Source: Rhodothermales bacterium (GTDB taxonomy: Bacteria > Bacteroidota > Rhodothermia > Rhodothermales > Bin80). From it: DNA of 64,000 nucleotides. The DNA is taken from assembly GCA_022821385.1 (NCBI GenBank), contig JAJEDR010000062.1, positions 1 through 64,000 of the forward strand. The letters run 5' to 3'. Position 1 is the first letter of the stretch, and each line of letters opens with the position of its first letter. The notes under the pieces are model-generated. The model was not told the DNA's origin. It did no database searches and worked only from the letters and a program-made list of their open reading frames with translations. A program made the position numbers and the translations under genes. Below are positions 8,651 through 17,742 of the stretch, piece after piece.

Positions 8651-9598
8651 TCAAGCATTTGACTGACTCAATACGCGCTTGAGTGCTTCAAAATTACTCC
8701 GGATATGGTTTGCAGAAATGTCCATTAGCGCCTGTTCGGAATCGTTCAGATCAACCGTTACTATCTCTTGGATGCCCGAGTGACCAAGACGCACGGGCAG
8801 GCCAATAAACAGATCAGAAAGACCATATTCCCCCGAAGGGCGTGCAGCGCAGGGAAGCACTCTACCGGAATTCTTTACAATTGCTTCGACCATTTGTGCG
8901 GCCGCAGCACCGGGGGCATACCATGCAGAAGTACCCATCAGCTTTACGATCTCGCCGCCCCCGCTTTTGGTACGCGCTACAATTTCGTCGATTTGGTCCG
9001 CGGCGAGCAGTTCCGTGAGGGGTATTCCTCCGACAGTAGTATAGCGTGGAAGAGGTACCATTGTATCCCCATGTCCACCCAGCAGGAGTGCCTGAATATC
9101 CTTGACAGACACATAAAGTGCCATTGCAATAAAGGCTCGAAATCTGGCTGTGTCCAGTACTCCGGCCATTCCCATGACACGGTTAGCCGGGAAACCACTG
9201 GCCTCGTGTGCCACATAAGTCATCACATCAAGTGGGTTCGAAACCACAATGATGATAGAATTTGGGCTTCTGGCTACAAAGGACTCGGTTACCGTGCGCA
9301 CAATGTTGGCATTGATTCCCAGGAGGTCGTCGCGGCTCATGCCTGGACGCCGGGGGACTCCACTGGTGATTACGCAAATGTCGGAGTCTGCGGTAGCTCC
9401 ATAATCGTTTGTAACTCCCTTGACTTCCGTATCAAACAAATGAATTGGAGCAGATTCTGCTATATCAAGGGCTTTCCCTTCCGAAAGACCATCCTTAATA
9501 TCAATCAGGACAACCTCATTGACCATGTCCTTGTGGGCCACGCATTCTGCAACGGTGGCTCCGACATTACCAGCTCCAATAACCGTAACCTTGTTCAT
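8651..9598 (-). CDS. mdh: malate dehydrogenase
   Basis: NAD-dependent malate dehydrogenase of the lactate-dehydrogenase-like type, 315 aa, TCA cycle. The start is set at 9598 (MNKVTVIGAGNVGATVA) because the Rossmann glycine motif GxGxxG must be near the N-terminus; the ORF track's 17 extra residues are upstream sequence. Further marks: PRRPGMSRDDLLGINANIV (substrate loop Arg), VSNPLDVMTYVA, AGVLDTARFRAF (Asp of the catalytic pair) and GGHGDTMVPL (catalytic His). Divergent from the exonuclease fusion gene. Confidence 0.95.
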   Translation of the reverse strand: MNKVTVIGAGNVGATVAECVAHKDMVNEVVLIDIKDGLSEGKALDIAESAPIHLFDTEVKGVTNDYGATADSDICVITSGVPRRPGMSRDDLLGINANIVRTVTESFVARSPNSIIIVVSNPLDVMTYVAHEASGFPANRVMGMAGVLDTARFRAFIAMALYVSVKDIQALLLGGHGDTMVPLPRYTTVGGIPLTELLAADQIDEIVARTKSGGGEIVKLMGTSAWYAPGAAAAQMVEAIVKNSGRVLPCAARPSGEYGLSDLFIGLPVRLGHSGIQEIVTVDLNDSEQALMDISANHIRSNFEALKRVLSQSNA

Positions 9599-9668
9599 AA
9601 TAATTACCTTGTTATGTTGAAAGCGAAAGTGGTACGCATAACCACGCAAATTTACTCATATACATCCT

Positions 9669-11303
9669 ATGCATGTTCGGGATGCAACGTTTGTGATCGT
9701 TGACCTGGAAACGACAGGAACGCATGCAACGCGCGATCGGATCATTGAGATCGGAGCTGTCAAGGTGCGGTCGGGTGAGGTGGTGGACACAATGGAGACG
9801 CTGGTTGATCCCCAGTGTACTATTTCGCGACACATTACTCGAATTACAGGTATCACTAGCGCGGATGTTTCTGATCAGCCGCTGATAGAAGAAGTACTGC
9901 CGTACTTCCTGGATTTTTTGGGAGATGCAATTTTTGTTGCGCACTACTGCCGGTTTGACTCAAACTTTATTAATGCCGAACTGCAGCGTACGGGCTTGTC
10001 TCCACTCAGCAATCCAACGCTTTGCACGCTGCGTCTGGCACGTCGACTGCTTCGGGGATTACCATCCAAAGGTCTCAGTAGCCTGATCACTTTTTTCGAC
10101 CTTGATCCGGGACCGCGTCATCGTGCTTTGAGTGATGCAATCGCCGCGCAACAAGTACTCACCCGATTACTTTACAGGCTGGAGGAGCAGTACGAAATGA
10201 CTGAAGTAGACGCGCTTCTTGCTTTTCAGTATTCCACGTATAAGGGGGTTCACCCGTATCAGGGACGGCAAGTGCGAATCCGAGAGAAATTATTGCCAGA
10301 ATTGCCGCGTGCATCAGGAGTGTATCGCATGATAGGCCCAGGAGATGAACTGCTATACATTGGCAAAGCTCGTGTGCTTAGCGACCGGGTTCGCAGCTAT
10401 TTTGCAGGAGTGGAGGGACATCCCCCGCATATTCGGAAAATGGTGCAGAAAGTACAAGACATCCAATGGACGGAGACAGCAACAGAGCTTGAAGCACTTC
10501 TTTTGGAATCACGCCTAATCAAAGAGCATGTTCCACCGTTCAACAAGGCGGCACGGAAATATCGTCGACGTTCGTTTTTGCGTCTTGGTACAATTGCGGA
10601 TTCAGACTGGATTACGGTGATTGAACATGTACGCGCAGACGGAGCTCGGCATTACGGGCCTTTTGCCAATCGTCGGGAAGCAGAGCTTTTGGCCGAGGCA
10701 CTCGTGACGTTGTATGGTACCTCACCAGGTTCGTTCAAGAACCCCGAACGGGTTGGTGTAGGATTGGGATCAGCCCGGATCGGTGGTCGTCTGACGGAGG
10801 AGGGGTTTGCGCAGGCGACAGCTTTTCTCCAGGGAGAAAGCAGCGAGGCAGTGACCGCGCTAGAGCAGAGAATGCAGCACGCTGCCAAAAGGCAGGCTTA
10901 TGAGCGAGCAGCCCAGATACGTAACTGGCTGGTCGCGATGAAGACGATTCATTCGCGTCCGCACTTTACTCGCGTTGCGCTGTTAGAGCGGAGCGGTGCT
11001 GTACTATACCGGAATGAGGATAAAATAGAAGTGCATTTTGTTGTTCATGGTTGTCCGACTTTACATCGGGTTTGGCCGTATGACAAAGATGTTTTCAGAG
11101 AAGCACTTGTGGTGTTTCAGGATCAAATGTTTCAACCGCAAGATCGATTAAAAATGCATCAGGTTGATGCAGTCAGTCTCCTGAGCTCCTGGATGTTCAA
11201 GAAGAGGGATCACATACATGTGCTTTTGTGGGCAACGGAGAAGTCTTTGTCAGCGTTTGAGTGTGAGTTGCGGTCGTTGCTTGAAGAAATGCGCACTAAT
11301 TGA
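9669..11303 (+). CDS. DEDDh exonuclease / GIY-YIG (UvrC-N-like) fusion nuclease
   Basis: 544 aa. Residues 1-170 are a DnaQ-type 3'-5' exonuclease: VIVDLETTGT (ExoI Asp/Glu), FVAHYCRFDSNF (ExoII Asp) and HRALSDA (ExoIII His/Asp). Residues 215-300 are a GIY-YIG nuclease like that of UvrC: GVYRMIGPGDELLYIGKA. The remainder resembles the UvrC N-terminal half, with a UvrB-interaction-like stretch around residue 400, but the UvrC C-terminal endonuclease is missing. Such exonuclease-UvrC fusions (Cho-like) are known in several phyla and are thought to act in DNA repair. Alone, upstream of the nuo cluster. Confidence 0.88.
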   Translation: MHVRDATFVIVDLETTGTHATRDRIIEIGAVKVRSGEVVDTMETLVDPQCTISRHITRITGITSADVSDQPLIEEVLPYFLDFLGDAIFVAHYCRFDSNFINAELQRTGLSPLSNPTLCTLRLARRLLRGLPSKGLSSLITFFDLDPGPRHRALSDAIAAQQVLTRLLYRLEEQYEMTEVDALLAFQYSTYKGVHPYQGRQVRIREKLLPELPRASGVYRMIGPGDELLYIGKARVLSDRVRSYFAGVEGHPPHIRKMVQKVQDIQWTETATELEALLLESRLIKEHVPPFNKAARKYRRRSFLRLGTIADSDWITVIEHVRADGARHYGPFANRREAELLAEALVTLYGTSPGSFKNPERVGVGLGSARIGGRLTEEGFAQATAFLQGESSEAVTALEQRMQHAAKRQAYERAAQIRNWLVAMKTIHSRPHFTRVALLERSGAVLYRNEDKIEVHFVVHGCPTLHRVWPYDKDVFREALVVFQDQMFQPQDRLKMHQVDAVSLLSSWMFKKRDHIHVLLWATEKSLSAFECELRSLLEEMRTN

Positions 11304-11400
11304 GGGCATTCTGATTTTTTTGGGGAACAGACCGGGTTGTAACTTGGAGTATCTGGCTAGATTTGCCTAAATTCGCACTGGCAGATTTTATTCACAATAA

Positions 11401-11904
11401 ATGCTTGCAGAGACATTTTTTGTTGCGGCTGGCCTGGTGGCGGTGATTGCAGCGTTGGGGATGCTGGTTTCGCGCAGTCCTGTGCGGAGTGCGCTGTGGT
11501 TGATCCTGGTTATGCTGTGCGTAGCCGGACTGTATATGACTTTGAGCGCTGAATTTATTGCTGTTGTTCAGGTATTGGTCTATGCCGGGGCCATTATGGT
11601 TCTGTTCCTGTTTGTCATTATGCTGCTCAATCTGGGAGCGTTACCCAATCTTGAGCGGGTTGATTTCAAGAAGGGGGTTGGATTTGTTTTGGGTACTGTG
11701 ATCTTGGCCCAGTTAGTCTACATCACGGCTACGGCCTCTGACCCACTGGTAAAGGCGTCATTTAATCCTGCGGAAACCGGGTCAGCCCTGAAGATTGCGG
11801 AGGAACTGTTTACGCGCTATGCACTTCCGTTTGAGATCATTGGGATTTTGCTGCTAGTGGCGACTGTCGGAGCAGTTATGCTGGCAAAGCGCACATTCGA
11901 GTGA
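11401..11904 (+). CDS. nuoJ: NADH-quinone oxidoreductase subunit J
   Basis: 167-aa membrane subunit of respiratory complex I. Five hydrophobic segments and the family block VVQVLVYAGAIMVLFLFVIMLLNL, with its conserved glycine in the pi-bulge helix, identify it. It heads the cluster nuoJ-K-L-M-nhaD-pcd-N; the peripheral-arm subunits are not in this window and must be encoded elsewhere. It lies 25 bases before nuoK. Confidence 0.95.
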   Translation: MLAETFFVAAGLVAVIAALGMLVSRSPVRSALWLILVMLCVAGLYMTLSAEFIAVVQVLVYAGAIMVLFLFVIMLLNLGALPNLERVDFKKGVGFVLGTVILAQLVYITATASDPLVKASFNPAETGSALKIAEELFTRYALPFEIIGILLLVATVGAVMLAKRTFE

Positions 11905-11929
11905 TTAACAGCATTCGGTTCATAATTCA

Positions 11930-12235
11930 ATGGAAATTCCGCTTACATGGTATCTGACGCTTAGTGCGGTGCTCTTCTCAATCGGAGTGATGGGGGTACT
12001 TTTTCGAAGTAATCTCATCGTGATACTGATGTCCATTGAGTTGATGCTTAACGCGGTTAATCTCACACTGATTGCCTTCGGTCAGTTTATGGGAGATATA
12101 ACGGGCCAGATACTGGTATTCTTTGTAATTTCGGTGGCTGCCGCTGAGGCTGCCGTAGGTCTGGCGATTGTGATTGCGATCTTCCGTAACAAGCTCACTG
12201 TGGATGTTAACGATATCAAATTATTCAGGCATTGA
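11930..12235 (+). CDS. nuoK: NADH-quinone oxidoreductase subunit K
   Basis: 101-aa, three-span membrane subunit of complex I, homologous to ND4L and MrpC. The two conserved membrane glutamates of the proton path lie in [15 protein letters not shown] and [18 protein letters not shown]. The stop codon sits 8 bases before the preferred nuoL start. Confidence 0.95.
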   Translation: MEIPLTWYLTLSAVLFSIGVMGVLFRSNLIVILMSIELMLNAVNLTLIAFGQFMGDITGQILVFFVISVAAAEAAVGLAIVIAIFRNKLTVDVNDIKLFRH

Positions 12236-12243
12236 GTCAGTTA

Positions 12244-14238
12244 ATGTCCACTGATCTGATTGTTCGATTCATCATTCTTTTGCCACTCGCTGGAGCGGTA
12301 TTCCTGGGATTGGTCCCTCTGTTTGCGCGTGGTATACGCGCATATAAGGGATTTCTGGGTGCTGTGGGCGTGCTGATGGTTGCGATACCGTTTGGCCTCA
12401 CAGCTTTCCTTTTTGCTCAGGGGGTAGATTCTGCATATGTTGCTGCCCTTTACACATGGCTGGGTGCTGGTGATTTTTCGGTTTCAATTGCCTATCGGAT
12501 CGACGAACTCTCTTTGATCATGACCCTGGTGGTTACGGGGGTGGGAGCGTTGATTCATGTGTATGCGATCGGCTATATGGCGGAGGATCGATCATTCTGG
12601 AAATTCTTTTCCTACCTGAACCTGTTCATATTTATGATGCTCAACCTAGTCCTGGCTGACAATCTGTTAGTCATGTTTCTGGGTTGGGAAGGCGTGGGGT
12701 TGTGCTCCTATCTGCTGATTGGATTCTGGTATGAGGAACGCAAGAACAGTGCGGCAGCGAGTAAGGCCTTTATTGTCAACAGGGTAGGGGATTTTGCATT
12801 CCTGCTGGCTATGTTCATTCTGGTCAAAGAGTTGGGCAGTTTGGATTTTGACGCTGTTCTTGCAGGCGCGGAGGCGATGTCAGAAGGAACCATAGCAACG
12901 GTCGTGCTGCTCCTGTTCGTGGGCGCCACAGGCAAGAGCGCACAGATTCCGTTGTTTATTTGGTTGCCTGATGCAATGGCAGGACCTACGCCGGTATCTG
13001 CTTTGATCCATGCGGCGACTATGGTAACCAGTGGGCTCTATTTACTGGCCCGGCTTTCGTCGCTGGTGCTTATGGCACCGGGCGTGATGATACTGATTGC
13101 CGTAATCGGCGCAGTTACGGCTTTGGTCGCGGCAACGATTGCGCTGACGCAGCGAGATATCAAACGTGTGTTAGCCTATTCGACCGTGTCTCAATTGGGA
13201 TTCATGTTTATGGCGGCCGGTGTAGGAGCATTCTTTGTTGCAATTTTTCACGTGGTCACTCATGCTTTCTTCAAAGCGTGCTTATTTCTAGGCTCTGGCA
13301 GCGTGATACATGGAATGCACCATATGGAGCATGACCTTCGACACAAGGGGTATGAGGGTTCGTTCGATGCACAGGATATGCACTACATGGGAGGGCTGAA
13401 AAAGTATATGCCATTGACCCGTTGGACCTACCTCATAGCGACCCTTGCGATTGCGGGCATACCGCTAAGTGCAGGCTTCTTTTCGAAGGATGAAATTCTG
13501 TTCAAGGCCTTCGAGTACGGGTACGACGGTAATCCTTATGCATGGTTTGTCTGGGGAGTAGGTATTGTTACAGCACTCCTTACTGCGTTCTATATGACTC
13601 GCTCGTATATGCTGACCTTTGAAGGGAAGGCTAGGTGGCCTATGCAGGATCAACTGCATCCGCATGAATCACCGAGATCTATGACATGGCCGCTGATGAT
13701 TCTAGCAGGCCTGTCAGTAATCGGTGGTTTCATTGGCTTACCCAAGGTTGCCAAAGAGCTTGGACTGTCCAATTGGATTCACGATTACCTAGTCGGGCAC
13801 GAAGGTCATCTGGGACCTGTGGCCGAACCTGAGATTCATGCTCATGTGAGCGTCATGGCTGAGATTGCGCTTATTCTGCTTGGCGCCGGTATTGCTGTGG
13901 TTGGGGTTATATGGGCTTGGCGATTTTTTGCCAGATATGAACTTGGCGGTGACCGGGTCATCCAGAGCCGATTCGGTTCCCTCTATCGCTGGTGGCAGTC
14001 CAGCTATTATTGGGACAAGTTTTATGATCGTACGCTCGTACGGCCCGTGATTGGTGGTGCGCAAAAGGCCTTTGCACCTTTTGATCAGCATATTGTAGAC
14101 GGACTGGTCAATGCTGCGGGGCGCGTAGCCATGGTGTTCGGATGGCTGTTTGGAAGGTTACAGACTGGTGTTGTGCAGAATTATGCGCTCGCAATCGTAC
14201 TTGGGACCGTTCTGATCATTGCTCTCTTACTGCTGTAA
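12244..14238 (+). CDS. nuoL: NADH-quinone oxidoreductase subunit L
   Basis: Antiporter-like proton-pumping subunit of complex I, 664 aa from the ATG at 12244. The track's TTG start at 12232 overlaps the nuoK stop and adds only four residues. Seen are the MFLGWEGVGLCSYLLIGFWYE block with the key glutamate, the discontinuous-helix region GKSAQIPLFIWLPDAMAGPTPVSALIHAATMVTSG with the conserved lysine, and TQRDIKRVLAYSTVSQLGFM. The long C-terminal lateral helix that reaches across NuoM and NuoN follows. Confidence 0.96.
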   Translation: MSTDLIVRFIILLPLAGAVFLGLVPLFARGIRAYKGFLGAVGVLMVAIPFGLTAFLFAQGVDSAYVAALYTWLGAGDFSVSIAYRIDELSLIMTLVVTGVGALIHVYAIGYMAEDRSFWKFFSYLNLFIFMMLNLVLADNLLVMFLGWEGVGLCSYLLIGFWYEERKNSAAASKAFIVNRVGDFAFLLAMFILVKELGSLDFDAVLAGAEAMSEGTIATVVLLLFVGATGKSAQIPLFIWLPDAMAGPTPVSALIHAATMVTSGLYLLARLSSLVLMAPGVMILIAVIGAVTALVAATIALTQRDIKRVLAYSTVSQLGFMFMAAGVGAFFVAIFHVVTHAFFKACLFLGSGSVIHGMHHMEHDLRHKGYEGSFDAQDMHYMGGLKKYMPLTRWTYLIATLAIAGIPLSAGFFSKDEILFKAFEYGYDGNPYAWFVWGVGIVTALLTAFYMTRSYMLTFEGKARWPMQDQLHPHESPRSMTWPLMILAGLSVIGGFIGLPKVAKELGLSNWIHDYLVGHEGHLGPVAEPEIHAHVSVMAEIALILLGAGIAVVGVIWAWRFFARYELGGDRVIQSRFGSLYRWWQSSYYWDKFYDRTLVRPVIGGAQKAFAPFDQHIVDGLVNAAGRVAMVFGWLFGRLQTGVVQNYALAIVLGTVLIIALLLL

Positions 14239-14257
14239 CGGGAAAGAGATAAAGGCT

Positions 14258-15877
14258 ATGGAGTTTGCACATATCTTAACGGTCATCATTTTTCTGCCCT
14301 TGATAGGAGCGTTGCTCATGCTCCTCGCACCGACCGACCGGGCAGTGCGGCTGTTTGCCCTGATTGTGACAACGGCAACCTTCCTGCTCTCACTCCCACT
14401 CTGGTTTGGTTTTGAGGTGGCAGCTGCGGCTGAACTTCAGTTCAATGTGATAGATTTTCCATTGATTTCTGAAACCCTTGATGTTCGCTACCTGGTGGGA
14501 GTTGATGGGTTCAGTCTGCTTCTTGTACTTCTAACGACATTTCTCGGACCTATTGTGGTGTTATGCTCCTGGACGTACATCAAGGAAAGCTCGAAAGGAT
14601 ATTACATCCTATTGCTTGTTCTCCAGACGGGCATGACAGGTGTGTTCTGCGCCTTTGACGTTCTCCTATTTTACATTTTTTTCGAGTTAACCTTGATCCC
14701 GATGTACTTTCTGATTGGGATCTGGGGAGGAGAGCGCCGCATCTATGCGGCGATCAAGTTCGTGATCTATACGATGGTTGGCTCACTTCTGATGCTCGTC
14801 GCGATTTTGTATCTGGGATATGCGGCAGGCAATGCCGTAAACGATGGCGTGTTTACCACGAATTATTTCAAGCTTCTATCGTTTGACGTGCCGCTCGGGA
14901 TGCAATCCTGGTTGTTTGTTCTGTTTGCGTTCGCATTTGCAATCAAAGTTCCAGTTTTTCCCTTTCACACATGGTTGCCGGATGCTCATGTTCAGGCACC
15001 GACAGGCGGCTCAGTTATTTTGGCTGGCGTCCTGCTAAAAATGGGTACTTATGGGCTGGTGCGATTCTGTCTGCCCTTTTTTCCCAGCGCATCTGCGTCG
15101 CACACCACACTCATTGGTATTTTGGCGGTTATTGGTATTGTGTATGGTGCACTGGTATCGCGCGCACAAAATGATGCCAAAAAGCTGGTTGCCTATTCAA
15201 GTGTCAGTCATCTGGGATTTGTGGTACTGGGTATTTTTGCAGTAACACTTGAGAGTATCCAGGGCGCCATGATCCAGATGATTAATCATGGTATTTCTAC
15301 CGGAGCGTTGTTTCTCATTGTCGGGATGCTGTACGAGCGACGACACACACGTTTGATGGCCGATTATGGTGGCATTGCCAAATCAGTCCCCGTGCTCACT
15401 TTCTTTATGGTTTTGACTGCTCTTGCCAGTGCAGGGCTTCCAGGACTTAATGGGTTCGTGGGGGAGTTCCTGATTCTGGTTGGAGCATTCGGCAGCGACG
15501 CTCCCGGCATGCAGGTATTGACGGTGGTCGCAACCCTTGGAGTGATCCTCGCGGCAGTTTACCTGCTTTGGATGCTTAGTCGTATGTTTTTCGGACCCTT
15601 ATCGACCGAGGCAAACCGTAAGATGTCGGATCTGAACGTTCGGGAGCTCGTCATATTGGTCCCGATGGCATTACTGATGGTTCTCCTTGGCCTCATGCCG
15701 CAACCCTTCTTAAAGGTAAGCGAGCCGGCAGCGGCGCGTCTATTGGAAGTGGTGGAGCAGAAACGTGCCTACGCCGAAATAGATGACCCTATGCTACAGC
15801 GCAGGCTTGAAATAATGGAGAGAACATCTCCGTCCTCCTCAACCCCGTCGGCAGATGAATCGCTGCCTCAACCATAG
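14258..15877 (+). CDS. nuoM: NADH-quinone oxidoreductase subunit M
   Basis: Antiporter-like subunit of complex I, 539 aa. The start at 14258 (MEFAHILTVIIFLPLIGALL) follows an AAAGAGATAAAGG ribosome-binding region; the track start at 14219 runs back into nuoL. Marks are FFELTLIPMYFLIGIWGGE (membrane Glu), KVPVFPFHTWLPDAHVQAPTGGSVILAG and RAQNDAKKLVAYSSVSHLGF. The hydrophilic C-terminal tail is rich in Ser and Pro. It overlaps the 5' side of nhaD if the first nhaD ATG is used. Confidence 0.95.
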   Translation: MEFAHILTVIIFLPLIGALLMLLAPTDRAVRLFALIVTTATFLLSLPLWFGFEVAAAAELQFNVIDFPLISETLDVRYLVGVDGFSLLLVLLTTFLGPIVVLCSWTYIKESSKGYYILLLVLQTGMTGVFCAFDVLLFYIFFELTLIPMYFLIGIWGGERRIYAAIKFVIYTMVGSLLMLVAILYLGYAAGNAVNDGVFTTNYFKLLSFDVPLGMQSWLFVLFAFAFAIKVPVFPFHTWLPDAHVQAPTGGSVILAGVLLKMGTYGLVRFCLPFFPSASASHTTLIGILAVIGIVYGALVSRAQNDAKKLVAYSSVSHLGFVVLGIFAVTLESIQGAMIQMINHGISTGALFLIVGMLYERRHTRLMADYGGIAKSVPVLTFFMVLTALASAGLPGLNGFVGEFLILVGAFGSDAPGMQVLTVVATLGVILAAVYLLWMLSRMFFGPLSTEANRKMSDLNVRELVILVPMALLMVLLGLMPQPFLKVSEPAAARLLEVVEQKRAYAEIDDPMLQRRLEIMERTSPSSSTPSADESLPQP

Positions 15878-15893
15878 CCAACTCAGTTTTTCA

Positions 15894-17432
15894 ATGGCCG
15901 CTTCACGCGTATCCTGTTTATTGTTCGCACTAATTCTTGTTGGTGGTGCCTCTCACGCTCTGGCTCAGGAGGCAGACCATAACACTGAACCTCTCATTGA
16001 AGCTGACGGAGTTGATTCAGGCGAGGGTTTAACTGATCCGGCAGAAGGGCAGGAAGCTGCTGGCGCACACGGCGATGAGGGAGATCATGGGGATGGGCAC
16101 GCAAAGGTGATCCCTCCACTCTGGCTGGTTGCCCCATTCATCATCTTACTTCTGATGATTGCCACAGGGCCGCTGTTCTACGTACATCACTGGCATAAAC
16201 ACTACCCCAAGTATGCAGTGGGCCTGGGTATGTTCGTGACCGTGTATTATCTGTTCGTACTGCATGACGGGATTTCGATGCTTCATGCGCTCCAGGAATA
16301 TCTCTCCTTCATTGCCTTGGTGGCCTCTTTGTTTATTGCCGCGAGTGGAATCTTCCTAAAGGTGAATGCTCGAGGTACCCCGTTGGCGAATATTTCACTC
16401 CTCTCCGTAGGGGCGGTAATTGCAAATTTAATTGCAACAACCGGTGCAGCGATGCTGTTTATCCGGCCATATATGCGGCTCAACAAGGGACGCTTGAAAG
16501 CTTACCATATTGTCTTCTTTATTTTCATTGTGGCTAATGTAGGCGGGGCGCTGACTCCGATTGGGGACCCGCCCTTGTTTCTAGGCTTCCTGCGTGGTGT
16601 TCCGTTTTTCTGGACAGCGGCGCACGTCTGGTATATCTGGATTCCGACCATGCTTGCATTGCTGGCCATTTTTTATGTCATTGACAGCCGCAACAAAGCG
16701 CAATCCACGACTGATATTTCCTCTGGAAAAACAATTGAGTTGCAGGGCACACGCAGTTTCATCTTTGTTGTGGTCATTGTGTTATCGGTGTTCATCGATC
16801 CGAATGTGATCAGTGCATTAAAAGGTACTCCATTGGATTTGGTGGGCACCTATCATCTTCCATTTGGGATTCGTGAGATCATCATGTTCTCAATGTGTGC
16901 AATTGCCTTCAAGTTCTGCGATAAGGAAGCACTCACAAAGAATGAGTTTACTTTTGAGCCCATTCGGGAGGTTGGCTGGTTGTTTTTAGGCATTTTTGCC
17001 TGTATGGTGCCGGCACTGGCGTTGATCTCGCATTACGCCCAAAGCAATGCTGATGCGTTGACTGCTACCACGTTCTATTGGGGGACGGGTACACTTTCGG
17101 CAATCCTAGATAATGCGCCCACATATCTAAACTTCCTGGCTGCCGCAATGGGTAAGTTCGGACAGGATGTGAATGTAGCGACGGAAGTGCAGGCGTTCGC
17201 AAACAGCATTGATTCCATGCTGTATCTGCAGGCAATTTCGGTGGCTGCAGTATTCTTTGGTGCAATGACTTACATCGGCAACGCACCAAACTTTATGGTC
17301 AAGGCCATTGCAGAATCGAATAATGTGGATGCACCTTCCTTTGTCGGATACCTGGTCAAGTATGGACTGACCATTTTGCTGCCGGTCTATGCGCTTGTAT
17401 GGCTGGTTTTCTATAGCGGTTGGATATTGTAG
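15894..17432 (+). CDS. nhaD: NhaD-type Na+/H+ antiporter within the nuo operon
   Basis: 512-aa ion transporter of the NhaD/ArsB-like superfamily that exchanges Na+ for H+. The ATG at 15894 opens a signal peptide (SCLLFALILVGGASHALAQ); the track start at 15855 overlaps nuoM. After it comes a His/Asp/Gly-rich periplasmic stretch (GAHGDEGDHGDGHAK), then about 12 membrane spans with the family's GGALTPIGDPPLFLGFLRGVPF and DNAPTYLNFL, including the ion-binding Asp and Thr region. Its place among complex I genes suggests that proton pumping and sodium export are co-expressed. Confidence 0.93.
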   Translation: MAASRVSCLLFALILVGGASHALAQEADHNTEPLIEADGVDSGEGLTDPAEGQEAAGAHGDEGDHGDGHAKVIPPLWLVAPFIILLLMIATGPLFYVHHWHKHYPKYAVGLGMFVTVYYLFVLHDGISMLHALQEYLSFIALVASLFIAASGIFLKVNARGTPLANISLLSVGAVIANLIATTGAAMLFIRPYMRLNKGRLKAYHIVFFIFIVANVGGALTPIGDPPLFLGFLRGVPFFWTAAHVWYIWIPTMLALLAIFYVIDSRNKAQSTTDISSGKTIELQGTRSFIFVVVIVLSVFIDPNVISALKGTPLDLVGTYHLPFGIREIIMFSMCAIAFKFCDKEALTKNEFTFEPIREVGWLFLGIFACMVPALALISHYAQSNADALTATTFYWGTGTLSAILDNAPTYLNFLAAAMGKFGQDVNVATEVQAFANSIDSMLYLQAISVAAVFFGAMTYIGNAPNFMVKAIAESNNVDAPSFVGYLVKYGLTILLPVYALVWLVFYSGWIL

Positions 17433-17440
17433 GTGAACGA

Positions 17441-17734
17441 ATGAAGCGTAAGCCTTTAGATCGGGATGCAATTGATCTGGCACTGCGGTCACTTCCAGGC
17501 TGGGAGCATAGCGACGATCGCCTGGTGAAAACCTTCGTTTTGGGGGATTTTCGTGAGGCAGTGGCTTTCATCGTGCGTATCGGATTCTGTGCAGAATCCT
17601 TGAACCATCACCCCGAACTGTACAATGTTTATAACCGTGTCAGGGTCGAGATAACTACTCATGATGCGGGGAACAAGGTCACCACTATGGATATGGTATT
17701 GGCGCGAAACATTGACGAGGTGGTCAGCAAGTAG
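17441..17734 (+). CDS. pterin-4a-carbinolamine dehydratase
   Basis: 97-aa dehydratase that recycles 4a-hydroxytetrahydrobiopterin. The ATG at 17441 is preferred to the TTG at 17420, which overlaps nhaD. The catalytic signature is complete: AESLNHHPELYNVYNRVRVEITTHDAG, with the His pair, the aromatic residue and the distal His, followed by TTMDMVLARNIDEV with the conserved Asp. No aromatic amino acid hydroxylase is nearby. Its presence between nhaD and nuoN copies the R. marinus arrangement; what it does for complex I is unknown. Confidence 0.93.
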   Translation: MKRKPLDRDAIDLALRSLPGWEHSDDRLVKTFVLGDFREAVAFIVRIGFCAESLNHHPELYNVYNRVRVEITTHDAGNKVTTMDMVLARNIDEVVSK

Positions 17735-17742
17735 TCTTATTA

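Noticed and set aside
8768-9703. 311-aa plus-strand ORF
   Set aside because: Antisense to the clearly recognised malate dehydrogenase gene; no domain and a composition unlike real proteins.
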